DNA from: Callorhinus ursinus
Lineage: Eukaryota; Chordata; Mammalia; Carnivora; Otariidae
Reading direction: 5' to 3'
Length of the DNA stretch: 64,000 bases
NCBI RefSeq assembly: GCF_003265705.1
Contig: NW_020312859.1
Location: 3,961,932 to 4,025,931, forward strand
The notes beneath the pieces are model-generated. The model was given only the letters and a program-made list of their open reading frames with translations. It did no database searches and was not told the DNA's origin. Numbering within the stretch: the first letter of the stretch is position 1; each line of letters starts with the position of its first letter. Position numbers and translations under genes: made by a program. This document shows, in pieces, positions 42,980 to 54,049 of the stretch.

Positions 42980-44590
42980 TACACCAAGATTCACAAAGTA
43001 CCTAAGATAAATATATTAGGTTTTTTTTGGAGGGGGCACCATGACTTAAGAAAATGTTCTTTTGTGATTAATTTCAAAGAGGTCTTTGTGCTCTGTAATC
43101 CCCTCCACCTCAGTAAATATTTATTTTGTGTGGCGGCTTCTTACCATGCTCTGTGGGTACCCAGGGAGTTCTCCAGGGGCTCAATGTAGTGTGGAGACTC
43201 AGCATGTTGCTCTCACTGATCTGTTGGGTTTGATCCTGGTGCAAACTGTAGGCTCCCTGGGGAGTAGAAGGAATGAACCTCCTTTATGCCCACCTTCCTT
43301 CAACATCCTTCCTCTGGTCTGTTTTCAGTAAAAAACTGAGTCTCCCTGTCTTACCTTATAGCATTTATCATTTCCAGAATAATGGGGACATGATAAAGGA
43401 GGATCTGAGAACTGCTGCCGATTCCAGTATGGAGCGCATTGCTGTCTCCCTGCAAATTCCTGGGGTCCAGGGGCTGCTGGCTAGGGCATAGCTCTGTTTC
43501 TTGAGGTTTGCCTTGAGGAGCCTCCCCGGACTGTTGAGAAGCAGCAGAGAGAAATCTGTAAAAGCTCATTGACGGAGATCAGGGTAATTTTACTGTAGAG
43601 CGAATCAAAGCAGTTCCAGACTCCCAGGTGTGCAGCAGGACTCCTAGGGGCCGTGGTCTGGGGTGTGGCATGCTATGTGGCCTGGGGCTTCTTGTGAGAA
43701 GTGCCTTCAACCGCACAACCTGCAGGGAATGAAGGGGATAAGGTAACCAGTTTTAAGGTATCTGGTACCTGCTCAAAGCTTCAAGGGTGTGATGGAGGCG
43801 TGGAGGGAGCTCTCAGGGAGAAGGGAAGAGAAGAGGACTGGGAAAATTCCTAAGAGTCTGAAATACCTGTTGGCCTCAGCATATTTTAGCCAACCAGGCA
43901 AACGTCTGGTTTATGGTATTTTGCCAGAGCCACGGACAATGGCGATGTTTTCTAGCACAGTAGCTGAATGTTTTTCTCCTCAAGGTAAAAAATCCAAAAT
44001 GTATGAAAGTAACAGTGTTGGTGAGTGGTACAGATCTTGCCCCCCAGGTGCCTCCCCGTCTCCTGCCTGAAGAAGGTGAGATGTGCAGCCATGCAGGTGC
44101 CACAGAGGTTCGTAAATTCCGGACCAATCTCACATGCCTCCGTCAGCAGTGTGGCTCTGTGGCACGTAGGGACATCGATAGCTTGTGGGCCGGGCCCTGT
44201 GCCTCACCGCTTTCCCGCATCCTGTGAGCTAGTTTCAGGGCCCTCTACCTGTGAAACTGCCGTCCTATTACTTTTCCAAGGCCCTGGCCATAGGTTCAGC
44301 TTGACAGATACTTTATCAAATTATCAAAAGTAAGATAGGTTTTTTTTTTTTTTAATGAGTTTTAACCACACTGGGTTAAGTTAACTGCTATAGGATGCTC
44401 TCCAACTTTTCCTTCATCCTATTTTCCTTCTGGGGTTGGAGGTGGGGCTTTTGGAGTAGTTAGGGACATTATAGGGACCTAGACAAGTGGAAGTTGAAAT
44501 GTAGTTTGGGTTAATGGGATATATATAATTCATAGTATATGTAGTGTATTTATATATGTAACCATATATGTACAAGTGCACATAGTATAC
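42980..44590. other. Unique non-coding stretch with simple runs
   Basis: No dispersed repeat or gene recognised over 1.6 kb. T-run at 44340-44353 and a TA-rich, CA-containing patch at about 44518-44625. Confidence 0.4.
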
Positions 44591-44629
44591 AATGTATTTA
44601 CACACACACAAGTATATATAGTGTTATTT

Positions 44630-44715
44630 TCTTAAAGAGGAGGAAATGGAAAACCCAGGAGGGGAACTGGCTTGTCCAAGGTCACATAGTCATGGGCTGG
44701 GCTCCAAGATGCTCA
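44630..44715 (-). mobile_element. MIR fragment
   Basis: 'aaagaggaggaaatggaaaaccc...gaactggcttgtccaaggtcacatagtcatgggctggg' is a reversed MIR core. Confidence 0.6.
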
Positions 44716-44719
44716 TCAC

Positions 44720-45732
44720 CTGTGGGTTCTCAGCGTGCTCGGGATGCTGTTTTGCTTCTCTAACGGCTAGCGCTCTGGAGGATGTGGCGGGGGGAGCCTC
44801 TTTGCTGCCAGCTCTAGTACCTGCTCTTTTTTGGTCTCGGTGCTTTGGGAAAGTGTTCCTGTGCTTGCTGGTGGGACGTAGGAACTTCTCTTGCCTGGCT
44901 GCAGGTGGGGAAAAGTTGGGCAGTCCTCACTCATGATTGCTTTGGCTTCTGTGGCGGCTGTCGGTCCTCACCTGGAAAATCATTTTGCCCTGCTTCCTTG
45001 CTTTCACTCTGCCCCCAGCTCTTCCCCACTCAAGTTTTGGGGCTCTCCCAGGTGAGAGAAGGTGCCAGGACCTCTAGGGAGAATGGGTTGGGGGGTAGAC
45101 ACTGAAAACTGCTGAGGCCTTGGAACGCTATTGATGGACATGGGCAGCAGGTGCTCCCGTCCGGTGTCTTTCATCTTTCCCACAGCCCCTGACATTCCCC
45201 TGGCAGAGAGTCCCGGGTTTTCCAGGATTTCAGCCACTTCCTCTCACATCGTGCCATTTTCTCAAGAAAGAGTTGTATGGTTTGTAAACATTGGGTATTT
45301 TGGGTGGGCCCCACTTGTCTCCCATCCTCTTAAGTCTGTGAAAAATGTCGTAGCCCTGTAGCCTCACGGTTTACTGTTTCTCTGCTATTTTTGCATCTTT
45401 TTGTTCATTTCAGTCGGTGTTAAGGTGGGAGGGTTTGATAAATTTACATTTATGCCATCATCTTTCTCTCTAATGCTGATTTCCATTCTGCATTTTGCAT
45501 TTTCACTACCGCTGAAATCCTTTATTAACCCACTAGTCTCTCTTGGTGGTTTTATCTTTCTTGTTTCAAGGGCTGGGTCTCTGTGCATCGGATTCCGGAT
45601 GCTGACATTTTCTGAAGCATATTTCGTATTCCCATTCCCGTGGTGGATCATTTTTAGAGGTCTATTCTTTTAAGTTTTCACAATGATTTCTTTTGCTTTT
45701 TCCTTTTTTAAAAATCTCATAATAATTTTTTT
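44720..45732. other. Unique non-coding stretch
   Basis: No repeat recognised. 45385-45673 is open on both strands (88 codons -, 90 codons +) without recognisable protein similarity. Confidence 0.4.
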
Positions 45733-45750
45733 CCCTGAAGATTTTATTTT

Positions 45751-45938
45751 TTTATAATTTTATTTATTTTTAAAGATTTTATTTATTTATTCATGAGAGA
45801 GAGAGGGAGAGAGAGAGAAGCAGAGGGAGAAACAGGCTCCCAAGGAGCAGGGAGCCCGATGTGGGACTCGATCCCAGGATCCCGGGATCATGACCTGAGC
45901 CGAAGGCAGATGCTTAACCATCTGAGCCACCCAGGCGC
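45751..45938 (-). mobile_element. Can-SINE (SINEC), antisense, with perfect TSD
   Basis: 'aaagattttatttatttattcatgagagagagaggg' to 'tctgagccacccaggcgc'. Exact TSD CCTGAAGATTTTATTTT at 45734-45750 and 45939-45955. Confidence 0.97.
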
Positions 45939-46269
45939 CCTGAAGATTTTATTTTCTGACTGCAGATAGGAGACAGCAAGGAAGAGAGACTTCCAAGGGT
46001 CTAAAACCGGTCTTACTCAGTAGGGGGCCAGAGACTCGGTTTTCTACCTGGTAGATACCATGTGTTTCTCATCTGGGGGTTGGCAGTGTGGAAGGAACAC
46101 ATGGCCTACCCACTAAATTCTAGGCACATGAGGGTCAACATTTTCCCCCCCAGATGCTAAGAAGGGTTGATCTGCCATTTACATTTAAATCCATTTCAGT
46201 GTCCTCCAGATGCTTGTGATAGTTTTACTGTGATCCCTGCTTTCAGTTCCATTGAAGTTTTCACCTTTT

Positions 46270-46450
46270 CCAGTGTTTTTACAGGCATAACAGTGAGGTC
46301 CTGTGAGAGCCCATCAGGAGCTTCTAGCCAGATCTATTTCAAGTGGAACGTGACTCGGGCAAGGTCATACAGCCAGCGGGTGGCAGGGCCAAGTCTAATG
46401 CAGGGCTCCTTTCTTCTAGGCAGATCTTCAGTCTTCCAGACCATCTGCCA
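46270..46450 (-). mobile_element. MIR fragment
   Basis: 'aacgtgactcgggcaaggtcatacagccagcgggtggcagggccaagtctaatgcagggctcc' is a reversed MIR 5' half. Confidence 0.7.
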
Positions 46451-46454
46451 TTCT

Positions 46455-47490
46455 CGTCTTGTCAGAGCCTGAGCTATGATGTGATTTAGCAAGTGGTGGC
46501 TTTGTTAGAAGTTCATTTCTGTTCCCGAGAGTTGTAGCCTGAGGTCGAGTCTGTGCCGTCAGGGGCTGCCCTCAGAGGATCATGTGCATTCGGCATTTTC
46601 AGATTGAAAAAAAAAATTTTTGCATGGAGTTGGAAGTTGCTGAGTGCCTGATCCAAAGATAAGAAAAGTGTTTACATGTCCTGGACAGGAACTCCCAGGC
46701 AATGGAGAGGCAGAGCTGAGGCCGCTCTGAGTTATTTGGGTCTCCTTTTTGTGCTAAGGATTCTTAGTGACTGCCCTGCTATCTCTTTGTGAAATGTTCA
46801 TCAAAGGCCACTTCCTTAATGACTGGGAGAGTGCCCTACTTTGCATTGGTGGGTGCCTCTCTCTAGGTGAGATTTACCTCTCCAGGGAATTAATGTGTCA
46901 GCATTTGAGAGAGGGAGAGAGCGCACAGGCTTAATGATTTAACAGCGAGACTTGCCCGCGCAGCTCTAACTGCTGTTACCCCGGGCACCGTCACTGTTCC
47001 TGAGACCTCCACACACTCTGAATCCACCACCCCAATTGGACTGACCCAACCGTGCCTTCCACGTGATTAGAGCTTTAGCTTACTTGAGACCCCGTTATGC
47101 TCTGTCCTTAAAAAACCTCCATTTAATGCGCATTTAATGCACCATGGTAGATGAAGCCTAGCTGGCAACCCCAAACGGATTTGCCAAGCTTAACTGTTTT
47201 GAGGGAGCTTCTCGTACCAAGTATACTTATGATAACACTCAGACCTCAATAAATATTTTATCTTTACCAGTTTGGTGATTTATGTAACACTGGATGCTAT
47301 TATTGAGTTTAATTGGCTATATGGAACCCGAGTTTTTACTTTATGTCATTCAATGTTAATATACTTCTATAAAGTGAGTCCTTAAACCATTATCTGCCAA
47401 GCAGTCCCAAACGCGTCTGAGGCTTTTGCACACATGGCATTGGGCAGCAGAGAGACAATGGCCTTTGGGGAAAGGAAGCACGGTCAGAAT
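46455..47490. promoter_or_regulatory. Repeat-free segment, candidate conserved enhancer
   Basis: About 1 kb without recognisable transposons. Motifs include TTAATGATTTAAC at 46931 (HNF1/homeodomain-like), 'attggactgaccc', 'cgtgattagagctttagc', and a direct repeat CATTTAATGC at 47120-47129 and 47131-47140, 11 bp apart. Function inferred only. Confidence 0.35.
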
Positions 47491-47494
47491 CCAC

Positions 47495-47680
47495 AAATGA
47501 AGGGAACTTGGACTGGATTTTTACTGGATTCTCAGTTTCTTCATCTTTACAGTGAGAATGAGTAATTCCAGCATCAGAGGATGGCTGTTATGATTAAGAG
47601 AGCTTGTGCAGAAAGGCTGGCCTGTTGCCCTGCATAGAGTAGCTGCTCAGTGAGGATCACTTTCTCTGTGTACCCTACAG
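47495..47680 (+). mobile_element. MIR
   Basis: 'ggattctcagtttcttcatctttacagtgagaatgagtaattccagc...gttatgattaagagagcttgtgcag...gccctgcatagagtagctgctcagtgagg'. Confidence 0.78.
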
Positions 47681-47734
47681 ATATGCTTATTGAGGGCCTG
47701 CCACATTCAAGACATGATGATAGATGAATACGCC

Positions 47735-47912
47735 GAGGTGGGTACCTTTCCTGCTTTATTTCTCCGTGTTTTCATTGTCAGGCCCCCCACCTTGAACATG
47801 GGCTCTCTGAAGGAGTGGTGCACAGCTCTGTGTCCCTGCTCTCTCTCTGGTGCCTCGAATAAAGTCTGGCGTACAGTAGATGCTTGGTATAGGATTAATG
47901 GATGACATTCAG
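47735..47912 (+). mobile_element. L2 3' end
   Basis: 'ttgaacatgggctctctgaaggagtggtgcacagctctgtgtccctgc...ataaagtctggcgtacagtagatgcttggtataggattaatgg'. Confidence 0.65.
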
Positions 47913-47999
47913 GCATAGGCTGAATTAATTCAGAGAGGATAATAAGGAAGAGTAAGAATTGCCAAACTGGAGGTGTTTAGTGGTTTCTTCATGCAAGAG

Positions 48000-48225
48000 A
48001 CATGATATAGTTGAGAGGGCTTGTGCTGTGGGGTCAGACTGAAAATCATTCTCTTTCTTACTCTGCCCTTTACCAGCTGTGTGGCCGTGAGGAAGTTACT
48101 GCTCTGAGCCACTTGTTCCAGGTTTGCAAAATGGTATGCTGAATCCCAAAGAACAACTCATCGGCATGCTTTAAGGGGAAATAGGGTAGTGCTTGTAAAG
48201 TGCCTAGAACTTCATTATGCAGATT
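48000..48225 (+). mobile_element. MIR
   Basis: 'tgagagggcttgtgctgtggggtcagactg...ccctttaccagctgtgtggccgtgaggaagttactgctctgagcc...cttgtaaagtgcctagaac'. Confidence 0.82.
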
Positions 48226-48229
48226 TAGA

Positions 48230-48685
48230 GAGTGGGCAAAGACTGATTTTTTTTTTTTTTTTAACCAAAGTGGAAAAAATGTAAAGCCCTGGAAAGCTTT
48301 AAATGACCTGCAGATGTCCCCTCTCAGACATTCTTGATGTCTCAGAAGTGAATATTACTGGCCATGGTCTCTCCTGATGATCTATAAGCTAGGTCACTAA
48401 TGGAGCTGAGATCTGGAGTGGGGTCAAAGGGAACACCAGAGTCCCAAAGAGGCCTCGTGTGGACTAGGTGATTGCACATGACCTTAAACTCTAGGACAGT
48501 GAGGGGGGAGACTCAGAAAGCTGGTCTTGCTGGGTGAGTCTTGTTGACAGAGCCTCACAACATGTGGCTGCTTTTTCCCCCCCTTCTCAAAAAATTATAT
48601 GTTAAAAATAAGTTATTTTGCAGAAGAGGTTTTTTGAAAGCCAGGTATTTCCATAGCGGTGGCAATGTTAGCGCTCACTTGGGTG
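48230..48685. other. Unique non-coding stretch
   Basis: T-run at 48247-48262; nothing else recognised. Confidence 0.4.
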
Positions 48686-48689
48686 GCAT

Positions 48690-48935
48690 CACCCAGGGAC
48701 TAAGAATGTGGTGTTTGGGATAGGAGTGCCTTGGTTCAAATCCCAGTCCTGCCACTTCCTAGCTTGGAGATTTGGGGCAAGTTATCTCTCTGGTTCTCAG
48801 TTTCATCATGCATAAAATGGGGGTAGTGATAGTATGTGTCTCATGGGGCCCTTTAGAGATTCAATGAAATATCTATGAAAATCCCTTTAGCACGGTGCAC
48901 AGCCCATGGTAAGCACTCAGTAAATGCTAGCCACT
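48690..48935 (+). mobile_element. MIR, near full length
   Basis: 'gccttggttcaaatcccagtcctgccacttcctagcttggagatttggggcaagttatctctctggttctcagtttcatcatgcataaaatggggg' through 'agcactcagtaaatgctagcc'. Confidence 0.9.
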
Positions 48936-49020
48936 TTACAGATGGAGAAATGTGCAGAGATTTTCTCTGACCCACTGGCGGTCACAAAGAAAGTGCCAGA
49001 ACCAAGGCCCACATCATCTT
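48936..49020 (-). mobile_element. MIR fragment, abutting the previous MIR in opposite orientation
   Basis: 'tttacagatggagaaatgtgcagagattttctctgacccactggcggtcacaaagaaagtgccagaaccaagg' reads as a reversed MIR. Confidence 0.6.
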
Positions 49021-49044
49021 CTGTTGATGAGTCATACAGTCCTG

Positions 49045-49480
49045 AGACTTGACCATACTTGGCTCCACTCATTTACTTGGTGTTCACCGAGTTTTCCTCA
49101 AACTCTCGAACATCAAAGTGCTTGGCTCTTTGAACAGTCCTGAAGATACGGTGGCAAATAAAACGGACACACGCTTCCTGCCCTGGTGGACTTAGGTCCT
49201 CCTTAGGAACACAGAAAATAAGCGAATGAGTAAACAATTTCCAAGTCATTAAGGGTTGAGCCACAGCCGCACTGCACATCAAAAAGGTGGTATTGTTATG
49301 AACTGGAGACGGGAGGGGGCTACTTCCTTCCCAAATGTTCACAGAGGTGGCGTTTCGATGGCGAGAGCCTATCAGGCAGGGAAAGAGGAAGTGCAAAGAC
49401 CTCGAGGCCCCCGAGAGCTTGGCGTGGGTTTCAGGGCTGTCAGAAGGTGGCACAGTGCCTGCCAGAGAGCCCTGTAAGCC
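49045..49480 (-). mobile_element. L2
   Basis: 'actcatttacttggtgttcaccgag...cctgaagatacggtggcaaataaaacggacacacgcttcctgccctggtgg' is the reversed L2 3' end; upstream 'gaaagaggaagtgcaaagacctcgaggcccc' continues it. Confidence 0.7.
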
Positions 49481-49639
49481 CCTCCTTCTGTGTAAAGGAA
49501 ACCTTGACTTACCTTCTCCCGACAGATAAAAAAGTTTGCCAGACATGGGTTACGACCTGCGGCCATCTCTTTCTCTTCCTGCTCCTGAAGAAATCAGCAT
49601 GAAAAAGACATCTCCATTGTGTGAGAAAAGATGAAAGAT

Positions 49640-49790
49640 GCTATTCTGGCTTCTGAGTAGGCAGTCTGGCCCCGGGCCATGAGAGCGGGGTTCCATCCCA
49701 GCTCTGCACCCCTCTTTGCAGCTTTGTGCTTTTCATGGTTATCCCACCTGTAAAATTGGGAGCTGGGCCAGATGATCTGTGCCCCTCTTA
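49640..49790 (+). mobile_element. MIR
   Basis: 'gggttccatcccagctctgcacccctctttgcagctttgtgcttttcatggttatcccacctgtaaaattggg', diverged. Confidence 0.6.
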
Positions 49791-49794
49791 AATG

Positions 49795-50315
49795 GGGGAG
49801 AGCAGTGGAAATCCCTGTATCTGGCCCCAGGTGGTTTTGGGTGGTGGGACGGGGAGGGGGAGGGGAGAGAGATGTGCTGAGTTGGGTGGGGCCACTTTTC
49901 AGGCTGGTAGACTCTCCAGATTGAGCTATCTTCACTTTTAACTGAAAGTGACCAAGCTTTTCCCTGCTCCCTGATCCTCTCCTTGGCAGGTTGAAGCTGA
50001 GCGCTGACCCCACACATGGGCTTCTCCTTTGCTCTTTCCTCCTGGACACAGTCCGTTGCAGCATCCCTGGGACGTTGGCCCATGGCAGAGATGCTGCCTC
50101 TCCCGCAGGCTCTCTCTCGGGTCTGCTTGGAAATTGGCTCCAGGCAGGGCTGGGGCGTGTGAGGATATGGCTACCATGTTCTCTTCTGGTAGCACACACA
50201 TGGACCAGACTGAGGGCCGTGGCAGACCACGCAGAGAGGCTGGTCTGAACGGAGGCTTCTCTGTCCTGGGGACGCCTGACAGTCTGTATCTCAGCAAATG
50301 GAGCTGGGTAAACTT
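49795..50315. other. Unique non-coding stretch
   Basis: Nothing recognised. Reverse frames of 201 and 132 codons overlap here and the neighbouring MIR; not genes. Confidence 0.4.
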
Positions 50316-50319
50316 GGTA

Positions 50320-50490
50320 GAGGACATAGTCACCATTTCACAGGGTATCAGGAATTCAAGTGCTGTTTGAGAGAGTTTAACTTACTGCCTTCTGTTACGT
50401 GGGAAGAATCTCTGACCTGAGAGGTTAGGTGATTTGCCCAGGGTCACACAACAGTAAGTGGAGAATGAAGCTCGGACTTAGAGTACGGAT
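50320..50490 (-). mobile_element. MIR
   Basis: 'ctgacctgagaggttaggtgatttgcccagggtcacacaacagtaagtggagaatgaagctcgg' is a reversed MIR core. Confidence 0.78.
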
Positions 50491-50644
50491 CAATTGCGTA
50501 TCACAATAGGTGTTGCTGATCCATACGGGAAATGGTGGGCCAACTCAGATAGTTTCTTTAAAGTATTGTTTATGAGATTTTGTAGCCTGAATATAATATA
50601 TAACATAGCTGTCTTCCCCATGTCTAATTCATACATTGGGATTG

Positions 50645-50920
50645 AACATTAATTTAATAAATACTCATTTGCTGTCTATGTGCCAGGCACTGTTCCACGT
50701 CTTGGTGGGTAAATATTAAATTGACCCGATCCCTGTAACAACTGTAAGAGATGGGTACTATTATCGTTCTCGTTTTACAGATGGGGAAATTGAGGGACAT
50801 AGAAGTTAAATAACTTGGCCAAGGTCACAAAGCTAACCGTGCCCCCCACCCCCCACCCCAAATAGCAGAGCTGGGATGCTGGTTCCAGAGTCCACACTTT
50901 TAATACCCATCTATGTATAT
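50645..50920 (-). mobile_element. MIR, near full length
   Basis: 'tgtgccaggcactgttccacgtcttgg...gggtactattatcgttctcgttttacagatggggaaattgagggacatagaagttaaataacttggccaaggtcacaaagctaac...gcagagctgggatgctggttcc'. Confidence 0.9.
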
Positions 50921-51179
50921 CTCAGTGGACAAAGATCCTCATCCACTGCCTGAAGTGTGCATGCCTGAGGGCCACCAAGCTCGTTGATCTCTCTAGTTTA
51001 TAGGTGGACCCTGCTCAGGGCATGGGAGAGCTGCATCAGGTTCTAGAACACCACTGTTTCGGTCAGCCCTGTCTCTTCCTGCTCTACTAAGCTGCCTTGG
51101 AAGTCCAAACACGTCTCTGGTCTAGAAGACCCAGCAGCAAGTTCATTATTCTCCCTTGAGGTGTCTTTGCCAACTTCCA

Positions 51180-51740
51180 CTTTTGTTGTTTTTATTCCCA
51201 GATTTATTATAATGGGCCAGATTAACCTGAGTTGCCTCACGGAGTCTTTGGGAGAAAGAACCAAATGAACAGATCAGACACTTTCTGTGGTCCTTAGGGA
51301 ATGCTCAAGCCATCAGAGAGACATTTTCTTATTTATAATAAATTCACTGTTCAAAAAGCTTTAAAACATTTTTTTTCTATTAGGAGTATTGTTTCTATCT
51401 GTTGAGTCCATGAGTGTTTGACATTGGATGACTTTATAAAACATTCTACTAATTGGATTTATTATTAAAGCAAGTAAATCAAACACTAATTGGAATGTGC
51501 CCTGCCATTATTTTTGCTTACTGAATTAGATATAATGGTGTGAAGGCCTTCTTATCATATTTGTGCACTTATTTAAAACACCCCCCTGGCACACACTTCT
51601 GCAAATTCAATTAAATATTCAAAAAAGGAATTCAATTTATGCAAGCCTGGTTTACATTCATTCCGGGGGCAAGGCTGGCCTACTCGCGATAGGCTGCTCA
51701 CGATTGTAAGCCCCATTTAGATATCGCCCTGCCTTCAAAG
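51180..51740. promoter_or_regulatory. Repeat-free TAAT-rich segment, candidate conserved enhancer
   Basis: ACTAATTGGA occurs twice, at 51448-51457 and 51485-51494 (37 bp apart). Around it are ATTATTAAAG, GAATTAGATATAATGG, TTCAATTAAATATTC and TTCAATTTATGC. No transposon recognised. Enhancer role is inference. Confidence 0.38.
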
Positions 51741-52019
51741 CATTTGTCAGCATGCGGGTGGGATCTTGATGGTTTGGGGGTTGGGCATTTTATTGTTAGA
51801 ATATGGGTGTCCACTGAGCAGGGTTGGCTTCATGAGGGTGTGACCTGTGCAGTCTCATGGAGCCTGGTGCTTGGAAGGGTTCATATTCTTGGTTTTAGAC
51901 TCTGCTGTGGCCATGTTGAAATTCTTAATTTTTTAGCAAGAGATTCTGTATTTTAGTTAGGTATTGAGCCCCACAGATTTTGTAGCTGGATGGATCCTGG
52001 TGTTGCCCTGGTTTTCAAA

Positions 52020-52150
52020 GTTGACTAAGGAGGAGGTCTGTGGCTTGAGTCTCAGTCCTGCCCCTGTGTGGTGTTGAGAAGGTCATGTGCTCTGGTCTTG
52101 TTTTCTTCTTCCCTGAAGAGGGCATGCTAATCCTTACCCGTAAAGAACAT
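52020..52150 (+). mobile_element. MIR fragment
   Basis: 'gtggcttgagtctcagtcctgcccctgtgtggtgttgagaaggtcatgtgctctgg', diverged MIR core. Confidence 0.5.
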
Positions 52151-52424
52151 AAGCGGCGATGTAGGGGAAATGCTTATTTAAATATGGGAAGCTCTTATGC
52201 TTCTCTCAGCGCTTATCCCACAGGTCAGGAGTGTGGCTTTGGAAGATGGAGGGAGACACGTTCTCCTTTCCACTCCCCAGAGGAAGGAAAAAAAACATTC
52301 TCCATCTGGGAACTGGGAAAGAGGTGTTAAAAGGCCCATGACCTCATATAGACAACAAACCCTCAAGTGGTGAAACATGGTCCTTCTCTCTGTGTTAAAA
52401 TTAGAAATTTTTATGGCATTAAAC

Positions 52425-52625
52425 CAAATGTCAGCACAGTACAGCCTGCAGACCAATTCTAGACCTTCGCTGGTTTTTATGTGGCCCACCAATGAAGAAT
52501 GGTTTTCATGTTCTTAAATGCTTTAGACAAGTCAAAAGAAGAGTAGTATTTTGTGACATGTGAAAATCATAATGCAGTTCAGAGTGCAATGTCAATAAAC
52601 ACTGAACTTCTCTATCGAATGCAAC
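52425..52625. mobile_element. Possible hAT-type repeat, low certainty
   Basis: 'cagtacagcctgcagaccaattctagacc...atgtggcccaccaatgaagaatgg...ttttgtgacatgtgaaaatcata' shares wording with the 55.35-kb element and related dispersed repeats. Confidence 0.35.
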
Positions 52626-52708
52626 TCTGTTCTTTTTTGTGTGTTTATGGCTGCTTCTGAGCCCCAGTGGTGTGGCTGTGTTGTCATGAGAGATGCTGGG
52701 TGACCCAT

Positions 52709-53301
52709 TGAGGTGAGCTGAATTCTAGGATAGCCTCCAAGACCTCCACCCCCTGGCATGCCTGCCCTGGGTAATCCCCATTCCTTGGGTGGGACTGTGA
52801 GTTCATGGACTTCACGCCCATGATTAGTTCCCAAGGTCAAGGAATTTCGCAGATGTAGCGAAGGCTCCAAATCGGTTGATTTAAGTTAATCAAAAAGGAG
52901 ATGGTCTTGGATGGACCTGACCGAATTGGACAAGCCCTTAGAAAGGACTGTGCTCTGTCCAGAGCAGGAGATTTGGGGATTAGTGACCAGGAACTGTGGG
53001 CAGCTTCTAGGGGCTGAGAGTAGCCCATGGATGGCAGCCAAGCAGAGGACACGGACCTCCGTCCTGTAACCGGGAACTGAATTCTGCCCCATACCACCTG
53101 AGCTCCAAGCAGGACTTGAGCCCCAGAAAGAAATGGCAGTTCCCTGACACCTTGACTTTAACCTTGTGAGGCCCTGAGAGACCAGCCCAGCCTTGCCTGC
53201 ACTCCTGACCTGTGGAAACCGTGAGATAGTAAATGGGGGCTGTTTTAAGCCCCTGATTTTTGTGTTAATTTGCTGCATTGCTGTAGAAAGGCAACGTAAC
53301 A
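52709..53301 (+). mobile_element. Old solo LTR (ERVL-class, subfamily unassigned)
   Basis: 'ctgaattctaggatagcctccaag', 'ttaagttaatcaaaaaggagatggtcttggatggacctgacc', 'caggaactgtgggcagcttctaggggctgagag', 'aactgaattctgcc', 'accttgtgaggccctgagag' and the end block 'gaaaccgtgagatagtaaatggggg'. Near full length; internal reverse frames are not genes. Confidence 0.8.
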
Positions 53302-53304
53302 GCA

Positions 53305-53785
53305 AAGTGGAAATATTTACTACTTGGGTTTTTTGGGAAAGTTTGCCAAACTCTGAGTTAGAGTAATTAAAACCACTTCTACCGCATTGCCTTTTCCTGT
53401 GCCCCTAAGTGTTTAGTCCTGCTGCCTCTTGAGTCTGTCTTAGTAGCTCCTAAGTGTGAGCTTGCCACAGATCTGGGATGGCTGCGTGAGGCCTGAGCCC
53501 CCACCCCATGCACCTTCCTGCCTGCCTGAGACCCCACCTCCATTTCTCCTTCTCACCAGCACACTGTCGCCTCCTGTAAGTTAAAGGGAGGCCTGTCTCT
53601 CTGACTTGACCTCCAGGACTGCAGACTGGCATCTTGAGCCGAGCCAGTGATTGGGGGCAGAAGGCCTGCAAGGCTGGCTCAGTGTTCCTCTCACAGGGAT
53701 CTGAGAATTGTGGGACAGCCACCCATTTCCCTCAGCCAGAACTTCCTTTCAAGGCCAAGCTTGCCTTCCAAGTTCATTGTCACGA
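53305..53785. other. Unique non-coding stretch
   Basis: Nothing recognised. Confidence 0.4.
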
Positions 53786-53789
53786 CAAC

Positions 53790-54048
53790 CTAATGTGGTG
53801 GGTAAGGATGTAGACTGAGCTGGTCAGTCTGGGTTCAAAGCCTCCCTTTGGCACTTGTGATTTCTGTGATCCTGGGCTAGTTTTTTTTTTTTTTTTTAAC
53901 CTTTTTGTGCCTTGGTTTCCTTATCTCTACAATGGGGGATAATGATCATACCTATCTCATGGGATGATAGAGATAAGTAAATGAGCTGCTATGGGTGAAC
54001 CCTTAGAATAGTGTCTGGCCTATAGTTCAGCACCTGACACGGGGTGTT
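53790..54048 (+). mobile_element. MIR, near full length, with a T-run insertion
   Basis: 'tggtcagtctgggttcaaagcctccctttggcacttgtgatttctgtgatcctgggc', then T-run at 53880-53897, then 'aacctttttgtgccttggtttccttatctctacaatgggggataatgatcatacctatctcatggg'. Confidence 0.88.
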
Positions 54049-54049
54049 G

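Noticed and set aside
49594..50199. 201-codon open frame (-)
   Set aside because: Overlaps a MIR on the other strand and other frames in the same place; low-complexity Ser/Pro content.
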